NCBI GenBank assembly: GCA_022566535.1
Contig: JADFIR010000002.1
Span: forward strand, 124,001-188,000
Direction of reading: 5' to 3'
From: Planctomycetota bacterium
GTDB lineage: Bacteria; Planctomycetota; Phycisphaerae; Phycisphaerales; SM1A02
DNA length: 64,000 bases
Every line of letters starts with the position of its first letter. The stretch's first letter is position 1. Made by a program: the position numbers and the translations under genes. The notes under the pieces are model-generated. The model was not told where the DNA came from. It searched no databases and worked only from the letters and a program-made list of their open reading frames with translations. This document shows positions 54,440-61,407 of the stretch, piece after piece.

Positions 54440-55717
54440 ATGGAAAGGCGCCTGATTGAGCCGGGCTATCGCTTTCGGCCGGCCAGACCGAGCCGGTTCT
54501 GGCAGTGGGCGCTGACTCCGCTGCGTCGCCGCGTGTATCGGCGCAGGTACCTGGTGCGAGACGGTCAGCTGCGCGGAGAGAAGCATGTGCGCTGGGCGCT
54601 GGCCCAAGGCGGTGGGGCGATGATTACGATCAATCATCCTGCCCACGGCGACCCGTTCATCATCTTCGAGGCGATGCATCGCCTCGGTGTGCCGTGTTGT
54701 TATCTCGCGGCGTGGCAGGTCTTCAAGGGTTGGTTCGGCTTGAAGGGGTGGGCGTTTCAGCGGCTCGGGGCGTTCAGCATTGACCGCGAGGGGACTGACT
54801 TGCGGGCGTTTCGCACTGCCGTCGATGTGCTTGCCCAGGGAAATCGATCGCTGGTCATCTTTCCCGAGGGCGAGGTATACCACCTCAACGACCGCGTGAC
54901 CCCGTTGCGCGAAGGGGCGGCGATGATCGCGCTGGCCGCGGCCCGGCGGCGCAGCCGCAGTGGCGGCTCCGCGCTGCACATCCTGCCCTGTGCGCTCAAG
55001 TACTTCTATCTCGACGATCCGACGCCGCAGTTGCAGTCTGTGATGACCCGATTGGAGCAGCGGCTGTATTGGCGGCCGCAGGTCGATCGTCCGCTCCTGG
55101 AGCGCATCTATCGTTACGCGGAAGCAATCCTGGGGTTGAAGGAGTTGGAATACCTCAACGAGTTCGGCAAGGGGTCGCTGCCGAAGCGCATCAGCCGGCT
55201 GACTGAGCACATCCTTTCGCAGATGGAGCAGCGCCGTCTCGGCCGGGTGGGCGACCAACCGATCCCCGCGCGTGTCAAGCAACTGCGGCATCACATCCTC
55301 CGCGAGTGGGGCGCCGATGAGGCCCAAGGCGACGATGCGGCAGCGGTCGGTGAGAACCCAGCCGGCGCCGAGTTGTCGCTGGAGGCGATCACGGCTGCGA
55401 AGCGCGATCTGGAGGACCTGAATCTGGTGACCCAGCTATTCAGCTATCCCGGCGATTACGTGACCCAGCAGCCGTCCATCGAGCGAATGACCGAGACGCT
55501 CGACAAGTTCGAGGAGGATGCGCTGGGAGCCCGCGAAGCAGGCGCGCGGGCGGCTCGGCGGGCGGTCGTCAGCTTCGCCCCGACGATCGACGTCACAGCC
55601 CACCTCGCTGAGGCGAAGGGCTCCGCCCGGGGCGCCGCTGGCACCCTGACCGCCCTCATCGAGCAACGCATCCAGGAGCAGCTCGATCAGATCGGCCAAC
55701 CGCAGCTGACGAAGTGA
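54440..55717 (+). CDS. PlsC-type acyltransferase with long helical tail
   Basis: A 425-residue protein. The acyltransferase domain (about 55-215) has the NHX4D box INHPAHGDPF (H66, D71) and the glycine box IFPEGEVYHL, so it transfers acyl groups to lysophospholipid or glycerol phosphate. A further 200 residues are helical, amphipathic and charged (RVKQLRHHILREWG, EAGARAARRAVVSF), longer than in simple PlsC proteins. No clear TM. ATG 54440 is used; a TTG nine codons earlier is an alternative. The acceptor is unknown. Confidence 0.8.
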   Translation: MERRLIEPGYRFRPARPSRFWQWALTPLRRRVYRRRYLVRDGQLRGEKHVRWALAQGGGAMITINHPAHGDPFIIFEAMHRLGVPCCYLAAWQVFKGWFGLKGWAFQRLGAFSIDREGTDLRAFRTAVDVLAQGNRSLVIFPEGEVYHLNDRVTPLREGAAMIALAAARRRSRSGGSALHILPCALKYFYLDDPTPQLQSVMTRLEQRLYWRPQVDRPLLERIYRYAEAILGLKELEYLNEFGKGSLPKRISRLTEHILSQMEQRRLGRVGDQPIPARVKQLRHHILREWGADEAQGDDAAAVGENPAGAELSLEAITAAKRDLEDLNLVTQLFSYPGDYVTQQPSIERMTETLDKFEEDALGAREAGARAARRAVVSFAPTIDVTAHLAEAKGSARGAAGTLTALIEQRIQEQLDQIGQPQLTK

Positions 55718-55939
55718 ACCCGCCGGATGCAACTTGACAGCCCGATCATCAACGACTTGACATCAGAGAGCGGACAAACGACGGCGTTTACACAGAACCA
55801 GCGATACCTCGCAAGGGACCGCCTGTGAAAGGCCAAGCGAACATCAGATCTGGTGGATGCTTAGCCGTGGCGGTGTGGTCGCGGTGCCTTGCCCGGTACG
55901 ATGGGAGCGGATCGTGAACACAACGAAGGCCGGTGAATC

Positions 55940-56596
55940 ATGATCTGCGGCCAGTGCCGGGCAATTGAGCGCCAGTTCGATCGGCGCGTGGCCGCCCGAC
56001 AGCTGAAGAAGTATCGCAGGAAGGGGCCGGCTTCCCCGACGCAGATGTTGATCGACGCGCTGCGGGCCGAGGGGATCCAAGGCGCGACGCTGCTGGATAT
56101 CGGCGGGGGTGTGGGAGCCATTCAACACGAGTTGTTGCGGGCCGGCGCGGCGACCGCCACCAGCGTCGAAGCGTCGGCTGCGTACATCGAAGCCGCCCGG
56201 GAAGGGGCGGACGGGCAAGGCCACGATGATCGTGTCGCGTACTACCACGGCGACTTCGTGGAGCTGGCCCCGCAGATCGAGTCGGCTGACATCGTTACCC
56301 TGGACCGGGTCATCTGCTGCTATGGCGACCTGGAATCGCTGGTCGGCCTGTCCTCAGCACGGGCCCGAAAGCTGTACGGCCTGGTCTACCCCCGCGAGAC
56401 CTGGTGGGTGAAGCTGGGTGTCGCCCTGATCAATCTCGGTTGCCGGCTGCGATGGCAGGCATTTCGGGTCTTCGTGCATCCGGCCGAAGCGGTCGAGGCC
56501 ATTGTGCGCAGCCACGGCCTGGAGCGGCGGTTCTATCGCCAGACATTCATCTGGCAGGTGGTGGTCTATGGATTGGCGGGGGCCCAGACCAGGTAG
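55940..56596 (+). CDS. Class I SAM-dependent methyltransferase
   Basis: A 218-residue methyltransferase. Motif I is LLDIGGGVGAIQHEL (near 51-65), followed by SVEASAAYIEAAREGA and IVTLDRVICCYGDLESLVGL. Four cysteines are present, with MICGQC at the N-terminus. The order and the ICCYGD stretch recall methyltransferases similar to Mg-protoporphyrin O-methyltransferase, but no pigment pathway is near. Stands alone between an acyltransferase and the phosphatase gene, with 221- to 222-base spacers holding no supported gene. Confidence 0.82.
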   Translation: MICGQCRAIERQFDRRVAARQLKKYRRKGPASPTQMLIDALRAEGIQGATLLDIGGGVGAIQHELLRAGAATATSVEASAAYIEAAREGADGQGHDDRVAYYHGDFVELAPQIESADIVTLDRVICCYGDLESLVGLSSARARKLYGLVYPRETWWVKLGVALINLGCRLRWQAFRVFVHPAEAVEAIVRSHGLERRFYRQTFIWQVVVYGLAGAQTR

Positions 56597-56817
56597 CTGG
56601 TATCGCCACCGGTGAGCTCCCAGGCCCCGCGGATCTCACGTCGATGGAAAAGCGTCGGTTTGATTCCCAGTACCGTTTTCGGCCGCTGACGCCGGGCCGA
56701 GCGGGACATCGCCTTGCGTCCGGGATGGCCCGGCTCGCTTGATGCCGGCCACAGGCCACTGCGAATAACGGCTATCATCCACAACGTTGTTCGCTGGCTT
56801 GAAAGGGGCGATCATTC

Positions 56818-58233
56818 ATGCCGCGGGTCGAGCAGACGGTGCCGAAGACTGGCCGGGAGGAGAATCTCGGCGGGATGCGGTGCGTTGACACCTCGGGCAA
56901 CCCCCGCATTCCCGTTTTGATGGAGATGGTGGGGGCGCTCAGCCGGGCGGTCGAGCCACAGGAGGTGCTGCAGGTCTTTTCCGCTCATGGTGAGCAGCTG
57001 TACGGGCCACGCGGGTATATATCACTCTCCACCCGCGGGATGGCGCCGGGCGAATACAAGATCACTCGTTTTGTCCACCACCACGAGCCCTTCGACCTGG
57101 CGTCGGGCGAGCCTTGGCGGCAGTGGCACGATCTGCCCGTGCAGACCGGGGGTTTCCTGGGCCAGCTGATCCGTTCCGCGTACCCCGAGCTGATTCATCA
57201 TCTCACCGTTGGCGACGATCCGATCGTTGGTGACGCCCTGGCCGGATACGGCTCGCTGATGGCAATTCCCCTGTTTGATGACGGCGAGCCGCTGAACTGG
57301 GCGATCTTCCTGCGCACGGATCCCGAAGGCTTCAGCGTGGAGGACCTGGAGCACGCGATCCTGCGCGCTAACTTGGTGGGCACGGCGGTCAAGAACGTAC
57401 TCATTGCCAAGGAGCTCCGCGACGCGCATGGAAAGATCCGCGCCGAGGTCGAGCGCGTCGCGGCCATCCAGCGAGCGCTGCTGCCCCATCCGATCCCCGA
57501 CATCCCCGGACTGACGATTGCCGCCAGCTATCAGACGTTCGACCAGGCCGGCGGTGACCACTACGACTTCCGTCCGCTGCGATCCAGCTCAGACGGATCG
57601 GGGGCCGATCCGAACGGTCCGTGGCTGATGCTGATTGCCGATGCCTCCGGTCACGGCCCAGCGGCGGCGGTCGTGATGGCCATGCTCCACGCGATTCTGC
57701 ACGCCTACCCCCGCGACCCGGACGGACCCGCCGAGCTGCTCGAGCACGCCAACCGGCATCTGGCCGCCAAGCGAATCCAGAATTCCTTCGTCACTGCGTA
57801 CCTGGCTGTGTATGACCCGCCTCGAAGGCGCTGGACCTATGCCCGGGCTGGGCACAACCCCCCGCTTCTCAAGAAGCCGGGCGTCGCCGGCTCGGTTCAG
57901 CGGCTCGATGCCGTCGGCGGCGTTCCGCTGGGTGTGCTTGATCGGGTCCGTTATGAGGAAGCGACCGTCGATCTTGAGCCCGGCCAGACGGTCGTGATGT
58001 ACACGGACGGAATAATCGAGGCTCGGGGTCCTGACGGTGCCATGTTCGGTGTGGCGGGAATCGAGCGGGCGCTCGAAGCATGCACCGGTGAGCCCGCTTG
58101 TGTGGTGCAGTCGCTCACCGATCCGCTGTCGCGACACCAGGCGGGTGTTCGCCCGATTGACGATCAGACGATCGTGGCGATCGGCGTCGAACCGGCGGAG
58201 GAAGACGCCTCCATTGATCGCGACGCGCCCTAG
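56818..58233 (+). CDS. GAF-like / SpoIIE-type PP2C serine phosphatase
   Basis: A 471-residue signalling protein. Residues 35-200 form a GAF-like sensory domain; a helical linker (ELRDAHGKIRAEVERVAAIQ) leads to a PPM/SpoIIE phosphatase at about 215-460 with DQAGGDHYDF, IADASGHGPAAAVVMAM, RAGHNPPLL, VVMYTDGIIEARG and RPIDDQTIVAIG, which carry the metal-binding aspartates. Such phosphatases usually act on anti-anti-sigma factors in partner-switch cascades. No STAS or anti-sigma gene is adjacent. It probably lies in the cytosol. Confidence 0.88.
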   Translation: MPRVEQTVPKTGREENLGGMRCVDTSGNPRIPVLMEMVGALSRAVEPQEVLQVFSAHGEQLYGPRGYISLSTRGMAPGEYKITRFVHHHEPFDLASGEPWRQWHDLPVQTGGFLGQLIRSAYPELIHHLTVGDDPIVGDALAGYGSLMAIPLFDDGEPLNWAIFLRTDPEGFSVEDLEHAILRANLVGTAVKNVLIAKELRDAHGKIRAEVERVAAIQRALLPHPIPDIPGLTIAASYQTFDQAGGDHYDFRPLRSSSDGSGADPNGPWLMLIADASGHGPAAAVVMAMLHAILHAYPRDPDGPAELLEHANRHLAAKRIQNSFVTAYLAVYDPPRRRWTYARAGHNPPLLKKPGVAGSVQRLDAVGGVPLGVLDRVRYEEATVDLEPGQTVVMYTDGIIEARGPDGAMFGVAGIERALEACTGEPACVVQSLTDPLSRHQAGVRPIDDQTIVAIGVEPAEEDASIDRDAP

Positions 58234-58280
58234 CCTGCATTGTTCATGCGGTGTTTGCGCTTGATTCACCCGGCGAGGCC

Positions 58281-59246
58281 TTAGCCGGCCGCGTAATACT
58301 CCAGCGCCTCCTTCAATCCATCTTTGAGTTCGACCACCGGCTCATAACCCAGCAGTTTGGCTGCGGCTTCGATGTTCGCCCGGCTGTGCATCACTTCGCC
58401 GACACGTGACGGCCCCAGCTCGTAGCTCGATTCGACGCCGAGGATCTGGGCCATCATTCCGATCAGTTCAAGCAGGCTGCAGCTCGTGCCGCAGGCGATG
58501 TTGACCGCCTCGCCGTGCAGCGGTTTGGTTGAGGCGCCGGCAAGAAGGTTTGCCTGCACCGCGTTGGCGACGTGGGTGAAATCGCGCGTCTGGGTGCCGT
58601 CGCCGTAGATCATCGGCTTCTCTCCTTTCAGCATGGCTTCGGCGAAGCGAGGAATGACCGCCGCGTAGGGTGAGTCCGGCCGCTGACGCGCTCCGAAGAT
58701 GTTGAAGTATCGAAGGCTGATGCCCGAGAGCCCGTGGCAGTGGACGAAGGCCCGAAGCATCAGCTCGCCGGCACCTTTCGCGGCGGCATAGGGTGACGTC
58801 GGCTGTGGGGTCATGGTCTCCACGACAGGGCCCCGGCCCCTGTCGCCGTAGATGCTGCTGGAGGAGGCGTAGATGAGGCGCTTCGTCCCGGCCGCCCGGG
58901 CTGCTTCCAGCACCTGCATCGTGCCGGTCGCGTTGACTTGATGGTAGCGATCGGGCTGCTCGACACTCCCCGGCACCGAGGTCAGCGCCGCCAGATGGAA
59001 GATCAACTCGGCCCCGTCGACGGCCTCGGCCAGGGCCTGGGATTCAAGGATCGAGCCCTGCACCAACCTAACCTGCCCGGGCCCCGTCGGTAGGTTCTGC
59101 GATGACCCGGAAGTGAGGTCGTCAATGACCGATACTTCCGCCCCAAACTTGACCAGCGCCGCGACCAGATGCGAACCGATAAAGCCCGCTCCGCCGGTCA
59201 CACAGACTCGACGCCCCTGATACGCGCTTTCAAGATCCGCAGACAT
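58281..59246 (-). CDS. NAD-dependent sugar epimerase/dehydratase
   Basis: A 321-residue extended SDR protein. The NAD-binding motif is VTGGAGFIGSHL, then DDLTSGSSQNL, a HLAALTSVPGSV strand, and the catalytic S/YxxxK in SSSIYG and SPYAAAKGAGE. Family resemblance is to UDP-glucose 4-epimerase-like and UDP-glucuronate enzymes. I start at ATG 59246. It probably supplies nucleotide sugars for envelope glycans. Confidence 0.9.
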   Translation of the reverse strand: MSADLESAYQGRRVCVTGGAGFIGSHLVAALVKFGAEVSVIDDLTSGSSQNLPTGPGQVRLVQGSILESQALAEAVDGAELIFHLAALTSVPGSVEQPDRYHQVNATGTMQVLEAARAAGTKRLIYASSSSIYGDRGRGPVVETMTPQPTSPYAAAKGAGELMLRAFVHCHGLSGISLRYFNIFGARQRPDSPYAAVIPRFAEAMLKGEKPMIYGDGTQTRDFTHVANAVQANLLAGASTKPLHGEAVNIACGTSCSLLELIGMMAQILGVESSYELGPSRVGEVMHSRANIEAAAKLLGYEPVVELKDGLKEALEYYAAG

Positions 59247-59365
59247 CGAGAACAGCCGGGACGCTACTCGTCCCGAGTCCGGCGGGCGTAGCCCGCCGGC
59301 TATTGTCGCGCACCGCAATCGGTTGGCATGTCAATCGGTGGACGATCACGGGACTGGCGCCTCCC

Positions 59366-59923
59366 CTACTTTTCGATATCGTCGGCGGATGCAGATTGCG
59401 GGCGGGATGCTTCTTCCGGCGGCGCTTGCGCCTCGACGGGTTGCGGTGTGTAGTGAGGAGGCGGCGGCCGGTTGCCGGTTCGCCACAGCCGGGTGCCGGC
59501 AAACTCATAGCCGCGAACCAGGTCCCGCTGAAATGAGATCGTGACGAAATCGTAGTAGCCGTCGGCCCGTGGATAGACCAGATCAACCTTTGCATCCGAC
59601 CAGCGCAGGGTCACCTTCGTGACGTGGTAGGCAGTTTCGCCTACCTCGAGCATCGGCCGGCCGGCCCCGAGGCGCGCGATGACTTCGTCGTAGACCGCCG
59701 CCGGCGTGCCCGGCGGGAGGTTGATCGCGAACGCATCATCATCATCACCGTAGCGGTCCTGAGCAAAGCGGATCGCTCTCGTCATCAGGGCGGGCACGGG
59801 CTTGGGCGCCGCTTCGCCCAGCTCGGTTGAACCCCCGGGAGGCGGATAGGTCACCGAGCCGGCACACGCGCTCAAGCAGCCCATTCCAAACCCCAGCAGC
59901 ACGGCAGATATGGCGGTCTTCAT
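59366..59923 (-). CDS. Lipoprotein of unknown function
   Basis: A 185-residue protein with a lipoprotein signal: LLGFGMGCLSACAGS has the lipobox LSAC. The mature part has a mixed alpha/beta middle (NLPPGTPAAVYDEVIARLG, VTLRWSDAKVDLVYPRA) and a proline-, glutamine- and alanine-rich tail. No family recognised. It is divergent from ubiX with 144 bases between. Confidence 0.75.
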   Translation of the reverse strand: MKTAISAVLLGFGMGCLSACAGSVTYPPPGGSTELGEAAPKPVPALMTRAIRFAQDRYGDDDDAFAINLPPGTPAAVYDEVIARLGAGRPMLEVGETAYHVTKVTLRWSDAKVDLVYPRADGYYDFVTISFQRDLVRGYEFAGTRLWRTGNRPPPPHYTPQPVEAQAPPEEASRPQSASADDIEK

Positions 59924-60067
59924 TGGGCCGATCCTTCGTGGAAAGCGTCAACGGCGAAGTGTACCACGTTGTCGGCAAGATCGCGCAAGGCGGATGACCC
60001 CGTTTTCCTATACTTTGGGGGGGGTTGCGGTATCCGGCGGCCATGCGGAGGATCGCGGGGCAGCGGT

Positions 60068-60673
60068 ATGACTGGTCGAATCCTCGTCGGGATCACCGGG
60101 GCCAGCGGGGCGACGTACGCCCGGCGGGTCATGGAGCAGCTGGCCGAGGCCCAGGTCGAGATCCACCTGACCGTTTCGGCCCTCGGCAAGCGGCTGCTGT
60201 TTGATGAGTTGGGCCTCAAGCGCGTCGATGCCGATGCGCTCACCGCCGGCCGAGGCGAGCTGGTCACCATCTACAACGACAAAGACGTTGGGGCGGCGAT
60301 CGCTTCCGGTTCGTTTCTTCACGACGGTATGGTGATCGTGCCATGCTCCAGCAACACGTTGGGGGCCGTCGCCGCCGGGATCACCGACAACCTCCTCAAG
60401 CGGGCCGCAGCGGTGACCCTCAAGGAACGCCGCCGATTGATCCTCGCCTACCGCGAGACCCCCGCCGGCCACATCGACATCTGCAATATGCAGCGGCTCA
60501 GTGAAGCCGGGGCGATCATCGCTCCGCTTTCGCCGGGCTTCTATCTTCATCCCAAGTCGATTGAGGATCTCGTGGACTTCATGGCCGGGCGCATACTCGA
60601 CCTGCTTGGCGTGGAGCACAACCTCTCCACACGCTGGGACGAATATCAAGCACAGCAGCGCATGCCCACGTGA
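60068..60673 (+). CDS. ubiX: UbiX-type flavin prenyltransferase
   Basis: A 201-residue flavoprotein that joins dimethylallyl phosphate to FMN, making the prenyl-FMN cofactor for UbiD decarboxylases. Motifs: GITGASGATYARRV, SGSFLHDGMVIVPCSSNTLG and NLLKRAAAVTLKERRRLILA, then ETPAGHIDICNM and APLSPGFYLHPKSIEDLVDF. ATG 60068 lies at the start of the family; the open frame goes back to 59969. No ubiD is in the window. Confidence 0.93.
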   Translation: MTGRILVGITGASGATYARRVMEQLAEAQVEIHLTVSALGKRLLFDELGLKRVDADALTAGRGELVTIYNDKDVGAAIASGSFLHDGMVIVPCSSNTLGAVAAGITDNLLKRAAAVTLKERRRLILAYRETPAGHIDICNMQRLSEAGAIIAPLSPGFYLHPKSIEDLVDFMAGRILDLLGVEHNLSTRWDEYQAQQRMPT

Positions 60674-60675
60674 AG

Positions 60676-60705
60676 GAAGCCCACGGGCTCGAGCGGGTGG
60701 GCTTC
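60676..60705. repeat. REP-like palindrome, left copy
   Basis: A 30-base inverted repeat GAAGCCCACGGGCTCGAGCG followed by GGTGGGCTTC, differing in two bases from the perfect copy at 61345-61374. It lies on the 3' side of the RAYT transposase gene and three bases after the ubiX stop. Confidence 0.8.
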
Positions 60706-60726
60706 AATGAACGACGGTTCTCACAA

Positions 60727-61290
60727 TCAAGCCTCTCGCGGCAGCGACCAAACGATAGCGCCTTCGTCAGCATGCCTGCGAACGTACTCGACGACGCTGT
60801 GGAAATGCGATGGGTCACTGATCGGTACGATCTTGGTTCGCTTCGCCCACAGGCCTCCGCGCTGGACAAGGCCCACATCACTCAACGCGCGACTGCTCCG
60901 CGACCGCGCGATACCGACGTAATGCCGTGGCGGATCGCTGATGTGCTTGATCTGAGCCGTATGTCCCACAGAGGTGAATCCGGCAAGAACATGGAAATGG
61001 GTTGCCGAAACGGACAACTCCTTGACCTCGACGTGATGAAACCGCAATGCCTCGATCATTGTCCGGCAAACCAGTTCGCGCTGATGGAAGGTGAGGACAA
61101 CCGGCTCGCGCTTCATCAGCGACTTCGAACGGACATGACGCCGGTGGTCCTTCCCCGGTGGTGGAGGATTCTTGTAATCACCCTCGACGTGCTCTCGATG
61201 GTGCCGAGAGCGCCAGCCCCGCGGGTCACCTGGCAGCCAGCTTCCATAGGTGCTGCCAACGATGTGATACCACCCGTTCCATGCCGGCAT
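60727..61290 (-). CDS. REP-associated tyrosine transposase (RAYT)
   Basis: A 187-residue Y1-type transposase. The N-terminus GWYHIVGSTYGSWLPGDPRG and HHREHVEGDYKNPPPPG are typical of a RAYT group in planctomycetes; the HUH motif is THFHVLAGF (H98, H100) and a candidate nucleophile tyrosine is in RHYVGIARSR (about Y124). LWAKRTKIVPISD and YVRRHADEGAIVWSL complete the fold. Both sides carry REP palindromes, as expected for a REP/RAYT unit. ATG 61290 is used; codons before it look non-coding. Confidence 0.85.
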   Translation of the reverse strand: MPAWNGWYHIVGSTYGSWLPGDPRGWRSRHHREHVEGDYKNPPPPGKDHRRHVRSKSLMKREPVVLTFHQRELVCRTMIEALRFHHVEVKELSVSATHFHVLAGFTSVGHTAQIKHISDPPRHYVGIARSRSSRALSDVGLVQRGGLWAKRTKIVPISDPSHFHSVVEYVRRHADEGAIVWSLPREA

Positions 61291-61344
61291 GTCGATGGTC
61301 CTCGATTGTACGGTTGGACGAGAGCGTAACAGAACCTCATAAAG

Positions 61345-61374
61345 GAAGCCCACGGGCTCGAGCCCGTGGGCTTC
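61345..61374. repeat. REP palindrome, right copy (perfect)
   Basis: A perfect 30-base palindrome with GAAGCCCACGGGCTC arms, 55 bases before the RAYT start on its 5' side. With the copy at 60676 it frames the transposase gene. It also lies just behind the stop of the VIT/VWA gene. Confidence 0.85.
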
Positions 61375-61407
61375 GGTGGGTGTCGATCGGCGCTGGGGCG
61401 CTGTGGT

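Noticed and set aside
56566-56784. Minus-strand frame of 72 codons behind the methyltransferase
   Set aside because: It overlaps the end of a real gene and has no recognisable motif; a small protein cannot be excluded but is not supported.
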